45,459 nucleotides of DNA from an uncultured Clostridia bacterium (GTDB lineage Bacteria; Bacillota; Clostridia; Christensenellales; Borkfalkiaceae). The notes below the pieces were generated by a model, which had not been told where the DNA came from, searched no databases, and saw nothing but the letters and a program-made list of their open reading frames with translations. Position 1 is the stretch's first letter. Each line of letters starts with the position of its first letter. The position numbers were made by a program, and so were the translations under genes. The stretch is taken from assembly GCA_947626105.1 (NCBI GenBank), contig CANQQY010000011.1, positions 1-45,459 on the forward strand, given 5' to 3'. This document shows positions 32,086-39,413 of this stretch, piece by piece.

Positions 32086-34563
32086 ATGGAAGATAAAAAG
32101 CTGGAAGCCTACCGCAAAAAACGTGATTTTACGGCGACGCCCGAACCCGCGGGGCGCGTCAAACGGCACAAAAGCCGCGATCTGCGGTTTTCCGTCCAAC
32201 ATCATATCGCAAGAGCGGATCATTACGATTTAAGGTTGGAACTTGACGGCGTCGCCCTGAGCTGGGCGGTGCCCAAGGGACCCTCCTTCCGCACGGCGGA
32301 TAAGCGGCTCGCTCTGCGGGTCGAAGATCATCCTGTGGATTATATGGACTTTGAGGGCGTGATCCCCAAGGGGCAGTACGGCGGCGGGACGGTCATGCTC
32401 TGGGACGAGGGAACGTGGACGCCCCGCTTTGATCCCGAAAAGGGGCTGCGGGAAGGCTCCCTCAAATTCCGTCTCGACGGGCGGCGGCTCAAAGGGGATT
32501 GGGCGCTTGTCAGGATCAAAAGCGAAGAAAAGGACGACGCATGGCTCCTCATCAAGGAGCGGGACGAGTTCGCAAAGCGGAGCGCGGGCATCAGCGCATA
32601 TGGGACGGGCGTCCGCTCCGGCATGACCATGTCCGAGATCCGACGTGCAAGTGGTACCACGTCCGAAGAGAAAGGCGGTACCATGTCCGAAAGCCGCGGC
32701 AGTAAAACGAAGAACCCTTTTCAGAGCGCAAACGTCATGCTTGCCCGCCTTGTCGACGCGCTTCCTTCGGACGCGGGGTGGGTCTATGAGCTCAAATATG
32801 ACGGCCACCGAACGCTCGCCTATCTTCAAGGGGGCGCCGTTCGGCTGGATACCAGAAACGGACACGACAGAACGGATTCTTTTCCTGCGGTCGTGCAAGC
32901 GCTCAAAGATCACTTCGGAACGCGGGCGGCGGTCTTGGACGGGGAGATGGTCGTTGCGGGGGAAAACGGCGTTCCCGACTTTTCCGCCCTTCAATCCTAC
33001 GTCAAAAGCGGAAAGGGGGAGGGGCTTTGCTATGTGCTCTTCGATCTTCTCGCCCTCGACGGAGAGAATTTTCGGGATCGTCCTCTCCTCGAACGGAAAA
33101 AGAAATTAAAAGAGCTTCTCCGCGGGGCGCCGCCCGTCCTCTCTTACAGCGAGCACACGGAAAAAATGACGGAGCGGGACGTCCGTGCGATCGAGAAAAG
33201 CGGCATGGAGGGCGTCGTCGCAAAGAGGGCGGATTCCCCTTATGCGGCGGGCAAGAACGGCGATTGGGTCAAACTCAAATTCCGTAAGGGGCAGGAGTTC
33301 GTCATCGGCGGATATACGAAGGGGGAGGACGGACTTTTGAAGTCTCTTCTCGTCGGATATTACCAAAACGACGCCCTTATATTTGCGGGAAGCGTGGGCA
33401 CGGGCTTCGGCGAGAGCGAGCGGAAAACCCTCACCGAGGCGCTGTCTGCGATCGAGGCCGCGGACTCCCCCTTTGAAACGCCCAAACGCCGAAAAAATGC
33501 CGTCTGGACGGTCCCCCTTCTCGCCGCACAGGTGGAGTTTGCGGAAATGACGGCGGCAGGGCTCTTGCGTCAAGCAAGTTTTTGCGGGTTAAGGCAGGAC
33601 AAAGACCCGAAAGAGATCGTCCTCGAACGCCCGTCCGTCAACGGGAAGGGGGAAAAGAAGCCTACCCATGTCCGAAAACCAACGTCTACTTCTGCCCGCA
33701 AGTGGGACGGAAAGGACGGGGCGACGTTTTTGGGGATCACGGTCACCCACCCCGAAAAGGTCATGTTTCCCGATATCGGGCTCCGGAAAGGGGATCTCGC
33801 CGCCTATTATGCCGAAGCGGCGCCCCGCATGCTTCCGTATGTCAAAGACAGGCTGTTGAGCCTTGTCTGCTGTCCTGCCGGGATCGAAAAGGAGAGCTTC
33901 TTCCGCCGCCATTTGGAAGGGGAATTCGCAGGCGTAAAATTCGCGCCCGCAGAGGACGGCGAAGAGTTTTTTTACGCAGTGAGCGGGAAGGGGATCCTCT
34001 CTCTGGTGCAATACAACGCCGTTGAGTTTCACATCCGCGGCTGTAAAAAGGGCGCGGAGAAACCGGATATCATGGTTTTCGACCTCGACCCCGACGAGGG
34101 CCTTTCTCTTCGTGAGGTCAGGCGGGGGGTAAGAGAGGTCGGGGAGCTCATAAAAAAGCTGGGACTTCGGTCTTTTCTCAAAACGAGCGGCGGAAAGGGG
34201 TATCATATCGTCGTGCCCATCCGTTCGGGGGTCAAACAAGAGGCTTTCAGGGATTTTTCGAAAAAGGCTGTGGAGATCTTGGAGCGCGAACATCCCGACC
34301 GCTACACTTCCTCCCTTTCGAAGGCGGCGCGGAAGGGGAAGATCTTCATTGATTGGCAGCGCAACACGCAGGGAGCCACGTTCGTTGCGCCTTACAGCGT
34401 GCGGGCAAGGCGCGGCGCGCCCGTCTCCATGCCGATCGCTTGGGAAGAGCTCGGCAAAATCGCTCCCGACGGTATCACGGTCAAAACCGCGCTCCGCCGC
34501 ATGGGAAACGACCCTTGGAAGGACTTTTTCACCGTAAAAAAAGCGCAGAGTCTGCGCTTATAG
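32086..34563 (+). CDS. ligD: ATP-dependent DNA ligase D (phosphoesterase-ligase-polymerase)
   Basis: An 825-residue three-part enzyme of bacterial end joining. Order: a 3'-phosphoesterase domain (HHIARADHYDLRLELDG, about residues 40-56), a linker rich in Ser/Gly/Thr (about 165-205), an ATP-dependent ligase with adenylated Lys237 in ELKYDGHR and later KLKFRKGQEF, and a primase-like polymerase with catalytic DLD at 666-668 (MVFDLDPDEG) and KTSGGKGYHIVVP. The PE-LIG-POL order is that of Pseudomonas LigD, unlike the LIG-POL enzyme of Bacillus. The start is ATG 32086; an upstream in-frame extension would run through ku and is rejected. No clear ribosome site precedes the ATG. It acts with Ku. Confidence 0.95.
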   Translation: MEDKKLEAYRKKRDFTATPEPAGRVKRHKSRDLRFSVQHHIARADHYDLRLELDGVALSWAVPKGPSFRTADKRLALRVEDHPVDYMDFEGVIPKGQYGGGTVMLWDEGTWTPRFDPEKGLREGSLKFRLDGRRLKGDWALVRIKSEEKDDAWLLIKERDEFAKRSAGISAYGTGVRSGMTMSEIRRASGTTSEEKGGTMSESRGSKTKNPFQSANVMLARLVDALPSDAGWVYELKYDGHRTLAYLQGGAVRLDTRNGHDRTDSFPAVVQALKDHFGTRAAVLDGEMVVAGENGVPDFSALQSYVKSGKGEGLCYVLFDLLALDGENFRDRPLLERKKKLKELLRGAPPVLSYSEHTEKMTERDVRAIEKSGMEGVVAKRADSPYAAGKNGDWVKLKFRKGQEFVIGGYTKGEDGLLKSLLVGYYQNDALIFAGSVGTGFGESERKTLTEALSAIEAADSPFETPKRRKNAVWTVPLLAAQVEFAEMTAAGLLRQASFCGLRQDKDPKEIVLERPSVNGKGEKKPTHVRKPTSTSARKWDGKDGATFLGITVTHPEKVMFPDIGLRKGDLAAYYAEAAPRMLPYVKDRLLSLVCCPAGIEKESFFRRHLEGEFAGVKFAPAEDGEEFFYAVSGKGILSLVQYNAVEFHIRGCKKGAEKPDIMVFDLDPDEGLSLREVRRGVREVGELIKKLGLRSFLKTSGGKGYHIVVPIRSGVKQEAFRDFSKKAVEILEREHPDRYTSSLSKAARKGKIFIDWQRNTQGATFVAPYSVRARRGAPVSMPIAWEELGKIAPDGITVKTALRRMGNDPWKDFFTVKKAQSLRL

Positions 34564-34586
34564 AAGTCTCCGTGGGCAACGATCTG

Positions 34587-34601
34587 CCCCCTTGAAGGGG
34601 G
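34587..34601. terminator. Possible shared hairpin between convergent ligD and tag
   Basis: CCCCC-ttgaa-GGGGG lies in the 54-bp gap between ligD and the convergent tag gene. It resembles the CTGCCCCC/GGGGG fragments in other intergenic repeats and lacks a close T-run, so its role as a terminator is uncertain. Confidence 0.35.
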
Positions 34602-34617
34602 AGCCGAGAGCGTCTTT

Positions 34618-35184
34618 TTACCGAAAATCGCAATATTCCCAATGGTCGTTGATGACGCCGATCCCCTGCAAATAGGAGTAAACGATCGTCGGACCGACGA
34701 ACTTGAACCCGCGCCTTTTGAACTCTGCGCTGACTTTTTCCGAAAGCGCGTCCTTCGCGGGCATATCCTTTATGTCCGACAGATGATGATCGACGGCCTT
34801 CCCGTCCGTAAAGCTCCAAATGAAGGCGTCGAAACTGCCGAATTCCTCTTGTACTTTGAGGAAAGCCCGCGCATTCGTAATGGCTGCTTTGATCTTGCTG
34901 CGGTTGCGGATGATGCCTTGATCCTGCATGAGCGCTTCGATCTTTTCTTCGCCGTAATTTGCAACGGTTTGGGGGTCGAATCCGTCGAACGCCTTCCGAA
35001 AATTCTCTTCCTTGTCCAAGATCAAATTCCAGCTGACGCCCGCCTGCATTCCTTCGAGCACAAGCATGGCGAAAAGCTCCCGATCCCGATGTTCCGTCTT
35101 ACACCACCTCGTATCGTGATAGAGCAAAACTTTTTCGGAAATTTTTCCGTTTCCGAAACTGAAATTACACCGTTTCTTTTCCAT
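34618..35184 (-). CDS. tag: DNA-3-methyladenine glycosylase I
   Basis: A 188-residue helical base-excision enzyme removing 3-methyladenine. Family landmarks are YHDTRWCKTEHRDRELFAML (about 22-41; the usual W-G-x-P after the Trp is WCKT here), LEGMQAGVSWNLIL (about 43-56), IIRNRSKIKAAITNARAF (about 91-108) and FVGPTIVYSYLQGIGVINDH (about 162-181). The N-terminal Cys6 and the late His/Cys (DHWEYC) correspond to the zinc ligands of Tag. It is convergent with ligD and adds alkylation repair to the cluster. An AAGG sequence on the minus strand precedes ATG. Confidence 0.94.
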   Translation of the reverse strand: MEKKRCNFSFGNGKISEKVLLYHDTRWCKTEHRDRELFAMLVLEGMQAGVSWNLILDKEENFRKAFDGFDPQTVANYGEEKIEALMQDQGIIRNRSKIKAAITNARAFLKVQEEFGSFDAFIWSFTDGKAVDHHLSDIKDMPAKDALSEKVSAEFKRRGFKFVGPTIVYSYLQGIGVINDHWEYCDFR

Positions 35185-35257
35185 ATGCGACCTTAGAAGA
35201 AATTCTTATACCGATCATATCATATCCGCCGCGGAATTTCAAGAGACGCGGCCGATT

Positions 35258-35420
35258 TTCCCCTATAAGGGGCAGCGAGAACCCTATCCCCCGCTGCGCG
35301 GGTACTTCCCCTAAAAGGGGCAGCAAGGAAGGCCGAGGGGAACCCCCACCCTGTCATTTCGAGCAAGACGCCCGCGGCGAGTAGCCGCGGGCGCCGCCGT
35401 AGAGAAATCTCTGTCTGATT
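35258..35420. repeat. Intergenic repeat modules (B, tandem, plus inverted-repeat module)
   Basis: CCCCTataAGGGGCAGCGAGA (partial B) is followed by a full module B at 35277-35328 and then by TGTCATTTCGAGC, a GCCCGCGGC/GCCGCGGGC hairpin, and AGAGAAATCTC. The last part is of a type that is common between genes in many bacteria. From 35185 to 35257 I see nothing beyond the upstream region of tag. Confidence 0.75.
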
Positions 35421-35425
35421 TTGAG

Positions 35426-35442
35426 ATAGCAGTATCGCTCCA
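35426..35442 (+). repeat. 17-bp direct repeat, left copy
   Basis: ATAGCAGTATCGCTCCA matches 36341-36357 exactly. Here it lies just beyond the 3' end of the double-HTH gene. Confidence 0.75.
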
Positions 35443-35454
35443 TATTTTGATTTT

Positions 35455-35904
35455 TCAGTTGTCCGTGCGACCGAGCAAATAGTCCAAAGTCACGCCGAAA
35501 TAATCTGCGAGGATCTCTAAACTCTCGATTTCTGGAATATAATTTTTGAGCAGCCACTGCGAAATGTTGCTCTTATGGATATGGACTTTCTCCGCAAGCT
35601 CATAAAAAGATCGCAGTCCTTTCTCTTCTTTGAGCAGGATGAGCCGCTCTTGGAACGTTTGCGGTCTCTCCGAGCGCACATAGCGGTCGTCGTCGGTGCG
35701 CGCTAAAAGATACTCTAAGGAGACGTCGAAAAAATCCGCGATCTGCACAAGGACGGTTACCTTCGGAAGGATACCGTAGTTATAGATTTTGGAGAAAGTG
35801 ACATAGGTAATGCCGATCTTTTCCGCGGCGAGCGTTTTGGCGTCGTCGCACGCTTCCTCTACAAGTTCCTTGAAACGGTTTTGAAATTCCACCGAGATGC
35901 GCAT
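35455..35904 (-). CDS. Transcriptional regulator with two XRE helix-turn-helix domains
   Basis: A 149-residue protein made of two tandem Cro/C1-type domains. The first (about residues 8-72) contains KTLAAEKIGITYVTFSKIYN and ends FFDVSLEYLLAR; the second (about 83-147) contains ELAEKVHIHKSNISQWLLKN and ends YFGVTLDYLLGR. Both endings match the usual XRE family C-terminus, so this looks like an internal duplication. No ligand-binding or protease domain is present. It could bind two half-sites or bridge operators, such as the CTATATA-N9-TATATAG site upstream. No strong ribosome site is evident before ATG 35904. Confidence 0.87.
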   Translation of the reverse strand: MRISVEFQNRFKELVEEACDDAKTLAAEKIGITYVTFSKIYNYGILPKVTVLVQIADFFDVSLEYLLARTDDDRYVRSERPQTFQERLILLKEEKGLRSFYELAEKVHIHKSNISQWLLKNYIPEIESLEILADYFGVTLDYLLGRTDN

Positions 35905-35989
35905 AAAAATTTTCCCTCAATAGACGATGTTTATATAGACATTGTCATTGGGTTTATGATATAATCATTTTGCGGAAACCGGTCGATTT

Positions 35990-36012
35990 CTATATATCCA
36001 TTGACTATATAG
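35990..36012. promoter_or_regulatory. Inverted repeat upstream of the double-HTH gene
   Basis: CTATATA (35990-35996), 9 nt and TATATAG (36006-36012). A related TATATAGACATTG lies at about 35933-35945, close to the gene start. These are candidate autoregulatory sites in an AT-rich gap. Confidence 0.5.
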
Positions 36013-36031
36013 AGAAGAGTTTTCGCCTAAG

Positions 36032-36056
36032 AAAAAATCCTCGATTTTTCGAGGAT
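36032..36056 (-). terminator. Rho-independent terminator of the single-HTH gene
   Basis: On the minus strand ATCCTCGA/TCGAGGAT form a perfect 8-bp stem (36037-36056), followed by a T-run, 41 bp after the stop of the gene ending at 36097. Confidence 0.88.
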
Positions 36057-36096
36057 ACTTGAACAGTAAAACAGTGGGAGCTGCAATCCCGCCGTT

Positions 36097-36342
36097 CTAA
36101 TCTATTTCGAGGTTTTCAAAGTCAAATACAGGGCTATCAAAAAATTCGGCGATCGAAACGCCGAGCGAGCGGATGATGAGCGCCATTGTCTTGAAGTTAG
36201 AGGCTTTCGTCTTGCTGTGCAGGATATAATTCATCGTGCTTGGATAAATGCCGGTCTCCTGCGAGATTTTATATTGCGTTATCTTCTTTTCTTTCATGAT
36301 CTCTTTCGCTCGGATCGCAAATGCCTCATTCAATGTCATCAT
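36097..36342 (-). CDS. XRE-family helix-turn-helix regulator
   Basis: An 81-residue protein with one Cro/C1-type domain: AIRAKEIMKEKKITQYKISQ, then ETGIYPSTMNYILHSKTKAS (helix-turn-helix), and an ending GVSIAEFFDSP followed by a short acidic tail. I start it at the first of two adjacent ATGs (36342 or 36339), which lie 10-13 nt after GGAG; an upstream ATG at 36366 would place the ribosome site inside the gene. The region between GGAG and the start is part of the 17-bp direct repeat. It sits between the double-HTH gene and a divergent SLOG-like gene and may control either. Confidence 0.83.
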   Translation of the reverse strand: MMTLNEAFAIRAKEIMKEKKITQYKISQETGIYPSTMNYILHSKTKASNFKTMALIIRSLGVSIAEFFDSPVFDFENLEID

Positions 36343-36357
36343 AGCAGTATCGCTCCA
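36341..36357 (+). repeat. 17-bp direct repeat, right copy
   Basis: ATAGCAGTATCGCTCCA, identical to 35426-35442. On the minus strand this copy includes the GGAG ribosome site and start region of the XRE gene. Confidence 0.75.
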
Positions 36358-36431
36358 AAAATACAATTTATACTAATTACATTCTCTCATGAATATTATT
36401 TTTACTAATTATTATAATTTGGTAAAATCAC

Positions 36432-36459
36432 TTGAAAGATGGTATGATTATGATATAAT
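36432..36459 (+). promoter_or_regulatory. Promoter of the SLOG-like gene
   Basis: TTGAAA (36432-36437), 16 bp and TATAAT (36454-36459), in a conspicuously AT-rich stretch. Confidence 0.72.
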
Positions 36460-36491
36460 AGCTAGTATAAATCGAAATAAGGGGGTGAACT

Positions 36492-36878
36492 ATGTCATCT
36501 GCAACATTATTCGGACATCGGGACTTCGACTATTCGCCTTATCGCGACAAGATACGGGCGATCATCATAGACGGTCTTTGCGCCGAGAGCATATCCGACC
36601 TGAAAACCCGATATCATTCTGTCAAAAATATCATGGTCTTGTCTTATCATGATCCGAAGGACTTTGTCCTTCCGAAATATTTTGACGAAAGTGTTTATCT
36701 GCTTGAAAGACGCGTTCCCCCGCGGTACGCGATTTCTTATACCAACCAAGAGATGATTTTAAGAGCCGATTTTGTGATTTCGGGCGTTTTTTACCATTTC
36801 GGCGGTGCTTATGCGGCGTGGAAATTCGCAAGGCAAAAGAAAAAAATCATCCTCGATATTTTGGAGGATGTGTACTGA
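36492..36878 (+). CDS. Short SLOG/DUF1273-like protein
   Basis: A 128-residue protein resembling the Firmicute 'GHRD' family related to YpsA and SLOG (nucleotide-derivative-binding Rossmann-like) proteins. It starts FGHRDFDY, has a PPRYAISYTNQEMILRADFVI stretch (about 76-96) and ends FGGAYAAWKFARQKKKIILDI, all landmarks of that family. The usual central segment with YVGxxGxFD, which forms the ligand loop, is missing or too diverged to see, and the protein is shorter than typical members. It could be a degraded or specialised version. AAGGGGG precedes ATG 36492. Its own AT-rich promoter and base composition unlike its neighbours suggest recent acquisition. SLOG proteins are found in stress and anti-phage contexts; no such role is shown here. 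Confidence 0.68.
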   Translation: MSSATLFGHRDFDYSPYRDKIRAIIIDGLCAESISDLKTRYHSVKNIMVLSYHDPKDFVLPKYFDESVYLLERRVPPRYAISYTNQEMILRADFVISGVFYHFGGAYAAWKFARQKKKIILDILEDVY

Positions 36879-36908
36879 AAAAGGCGGAAACCGTAAGGGC
36901 TCCGCCTT
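36877..36908 (-). terminator. Terminator of the TPR/J/HIRAN operon
   Basis: AAGGCGGA (36881-36888) and TCCGCCTT (36901-36908) form the stem; on the minus strand it is followed by a T-run. It could also stop transcripts of the convergent SLOG-like gene, whose stop codon lies at 36876-36878. Confidence 0.8.
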
Positions 36909-36924
36909 GACCGCGCTTCGGGAA

Positions 36925-37308
36925 TCAGAAATCCGTCATCGAGATCGAAATTTCAAGGGCGGAGCAGTCGGGCAGGATCATGATCCGCTTTGCCCTTGCC
37001 GTGAGTTTTTTCCCGGCGTCAAGCAGTCGGGCAAAAATTTTCTCGTCCGCCTCCGCAAGCTCGCCGATACGCTCTTTTCCATGATAGACCGCCACGGTGT
37101 ATTCGTCGTAGGGTGCTTTTTTTCGCATTAAGAGGAGTTCGTCTCCCTCCTCGATTTTTTTAAGACGGCCGCCGCAGAAGAGGACGCCGCGGACGAACAC
37201 GTCGTCGAGAAAGATCTCCCGCACGAGCGGTCTGATCACATCTCCGAGCCCGAATTTTTCGATTTTCCGCACCGCTTGCTCCGCGGCGACAAGCTCCTTT
37301 TCCATCAT
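36925..37308 (-). CDS. Stand-alone HIRAN-domain protein
   Basis: A 127-residue protein. Its second half (about residues 50-115) matches the HIRAN pattern: LLLMRKKAPYDEYTVAVYHG, then ERIGELAEADEKIFARLLDAGK. HIRAN domains bind the 3' end of single-stranded DNA and occur in HLTF-type remodelling and repair proteins; in bacteria small stand-alone forms are mostly uncharacterised. The first 45 residues are helical and unassigned. The start is ATG 37308 (or the adjacent ATG at 37305), with GAGGAGG inside the end of the upstream J-domain gene, whose stop it overlaps. Last gene of a three-gene operon. Confidence 0.78.
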   Translation of the reverse strand: MMEKELVAAEQAVRKIEKFGLGDVIRPLVREIFLDDVFVRGVLFCGGRLKKIEEGDELLLMRKKAPYDEYTVAVYHGKERIGELAEADEKIFARLLDAGKKLTARAKRIMILPDCSALEISISMTDF

Positions 37309-38051
37309 GCTTCCTCCTCGATGCGGCAGGCTTCCGCTTCTTGTTTGAGTTCTTCGAGATAAGTCCGGTAGTCCCCGATCTCTTTTTTCAGCTCCGATTT
37401 TTTATTCTCGACCGCATCTTCGTCCCATAACAAAAATTTATAGAAATAGGGATCTTCCCGCACGATCTGCGCGATTTCTTCACGGAGAGATGCGATCTTT
37501 GCCTCCGCGTCAGCAACTTCGATCTCCTGTGTCCCGTCCCCGAACCGCGCCATTGCAAGTACTTCCGACTCTTTGAGGGCGTCGTAGTCGTTGCGCTCGT
37601 ATGCAAGCCTGATTTTCTGCCAGAGATCAAGCGCTTCGGGGTCGCCGCGGAGCGCAGGGTGGAGATCGGGGTGGAGCATCCTTGCGAGTTTTCGGTAAAG
37701 TTTCTTGATCCGGAAAACTTCGATCTCTGGGAGGACGCGCGTCCCCGCCTTGCGGGCTTCGGAGAGCGCGCGGAGTTCGGCGTAGTAGGAACCCATCGTA
37801 CGGTCGATGTAGCAGTCAAGCTCGGCGCGGTAGACGGGAAGCCCGCTGTTCTCCCGCGAAAGACAGTAGGAGAGGATCTTTTTGTATTTGATGCAGCCAA
37901 GGAAGAGAGAATACCGTTCCTCCAACAGCTCCCCGAAGGTTTGAATGTATTTGATCTGCAAGAGTTCTCCCTCTTTTCGCAGGGCGTCCCTCTTCAAAAG
38001 CAGCGTCCGATAGATTTCAAGCGTCGGGTCTGAGATCTTTTTTTCGTTCAT
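37305..38051 (-). CDS. J-domain-like protein with flanking coiled coils
   Basis: A 248-residue soluble protein. Residues 1-95 are mostly helical, residues about 112-165 resemble a J domain with the HPD triad (IKKLYRKLARMLHPDLHP, then LWQKIRLAYERNDYDALKE), and the end (185-245) is a charged coiled coil. Intact HPD suggests it can stimulate an Hsp70 (DnaK), but there is no Gly/Phe or zinc-finger part, so it is not DnaJ itself. It overlaps both neighbours by ATGA junctions, so the three proteins are probably made together. Function unknown. Confidence 0.8.
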   Translation of the reverse strand: MNEKKISDPTLEIYRTLLLKRDALRKEGELLQIKYIQTFGELLEERYSLFLGCIKYKKILSYCLSRENSGLPVYRAELDCYIDRTMGSYYAELRALSEARKAGTRVLPEIEVFRIKKLYRKLARMLHPDLHPALRGDPEALDLWQKIRLAYERNDYDALKESEVLAMARFGDGTQEIEVADAEAKIASLREEIAQIVREDPYFYKFLLWDEDAVENKKSELKKEIGDYRTYLEELKQEAEACRIEEEA

Positions 38052-39379
38052 TCGGTTGCCTCCGCAGTGATATATGTGATCTTATGGGCATATGCGCTGA
38101 TCCGCTTCCCATTGAAGCCGAACCGTTCAAAGAAGTCGGCGGCGGTGCGGTAGTAGCCTTTGCCGCACTTTACGATGATCTCATCCTCATAGCGCACAGA
38201 TTCCGCTTCGATCCTGCCGCCGTCCTCCAAAAAGAACGTCACCCTGTGCGGCGTCTTGAATACATAGAAGAGATCGAGAAGATCCGTGTCGGATGGGTCA
38301 AACTCCGTAAGTTTGTAAAGCTGCATGACGATCTGTTCGTCCTTCTCCGAGGGATAGCAGCAATTACAAGCGTTTTCGAGCGCCATATTTTTCCATTTAA
38401 GACAGAACTCGATCGCCGCTTCCGTGTTTCCGTGCCGCTCTTCGATGCGGGAGAGTTCCAGAAGAAGCTCGGGCATCGCAAAAATGCAGAATTCCGCATC
38501 ATTGCGGACGAGATGATCGTAGATACTCTTTACGATCTTTTCGCTGCGTTCAATTTCGGGAGAACCGAACCAGCCGTCGCGGAACGCCTTCGCGGTGGTA
38601 AACCATGCGGCCAGCGATCCGATACGGGCAGCGTGTTCATAGAGATCGTAAGCAGCTTTGAGGTCGGGCGTCCCGTATTGCCCCCGATAGACGAGATCGG
38701 CCTTCGCCGCCGCAAGCACAGGGTCGTTCGGCCGCATCTCTATCAACCGCTTCAATCCCGCGTATGCGTTATCATGGTGACATAGAGAGACGTAGAGGGA
38801 GGAGAGAAAGAAATCATCGCTTTGGCACAGCGATTCGAGCGCTTCCGCATATACCATGTCCGGAAGGGGGTCGTCCAATTCTCGGTCGATGAGGCGGGCG
38901 ATCAACCTCGTGCAGCGCTCGGCATTTCTCCCTTTTGCACGCTTTTTTGCGAGGGCTTCTTCGGAGAGGGGAGCGATCGTCCATGTCCCCCAATCGGGCT
39001 CTTTGCGTGCGACGCAGATCTCCTCAAAGAGACGCACCGCCTCTTCACAGGACAGATGTTCTTTTCTGTACAGTAAATTTTTGCCCGCCGTTCTTCCGTC
39101 TCCCCCGATCTCCACATAGTAGCGGTACCTTTGCGCGGGGGAAGGCAGATACGATCTGTCCCGCGCCGTACGGAAAAAAGCGGGATGATCCGTCGTTCCG
39201 TCCGCTTTTTTCAGATTTACGGTGACGGATTCGCATGCGAACGGACGCAGCGCACGGATCTTTTGCACGATCTCCGCGATGTGCTTTTTTTCACCCTTTT
39301 GATCGGGCGACAGATCGGTTTCGTAAACCTTGCCGATATCGTAATCTCCGTAAATGGTCAGTTTGTTCGTTTCAGCCAT
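38048..39379 (-). CDS. TPR/Sel1-like repeat protein, function unknown
   Basis: A 443-residue cytoplasmic protein with no signal or membrane segment. Residues 1-145 form an N-terminal domain of mixed strands (LTIYGDYDIGKVYETDLS; TVNLKKADGTTDHPAFFRT). The middle (about 150-340) is helical with TPR/Sel1-like repeats such as DLKAAYDLYEHAARIGSLAA. The C-terminal 70 residues form a small beta domain (PHRVTFFLEDGGRIEAE). I start it at ATG 39379, behind AAGGAAAC; an upstream extension of 34 residues would run through the promoter and operator. First gene of the operon with the J-domain-like and HIRAN proteins. Such repeat proteins often act as scaffolds, which is an inference here. Confidence 0.78.
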   Translation of the reverse strand: MAETNKLTIYGDYDIGKVYETDLSPDQKGEKKHIAEIVQKIRALRPFACESVTVNLKKADGTTDHPAFFRTARDRSYLPSPAQRYRYYVEIGGDGRTAGKNLLYRKEHLSCEEAVRLFEEICVARKEPDWGTWTIAPLSEEALAKKRAKGRNAERCTRLIARLIDRELDDPLPDMVYAEALESLCQSDDFFLSSLYVSLCHHDNAYAGLKRLIEMRPNDPVLAAAKADLVYRGQYGTPDLKAAYDLYEHAARIGSLAAWFTTAKAFRDGWFGSPEIERSEKIVKSIYDHLVRNDAEFCIFAMPELLLELSRIEERHGNTEAAIEFCLKWKNMALENACNCCYPSEKDEQIVMQLYKLTEFDPSDTDLLDLFYVFKTPHRVTFFLEDGGRIEAESVRYEDEIIVKCGKGYYRTAADFFERFGFNGKRISAYAHKITYITAEATE

Positions 39380-39413
39380 ATCGTTTCCTTCGTTTTTCTG
39401 TATTCTATCACAC

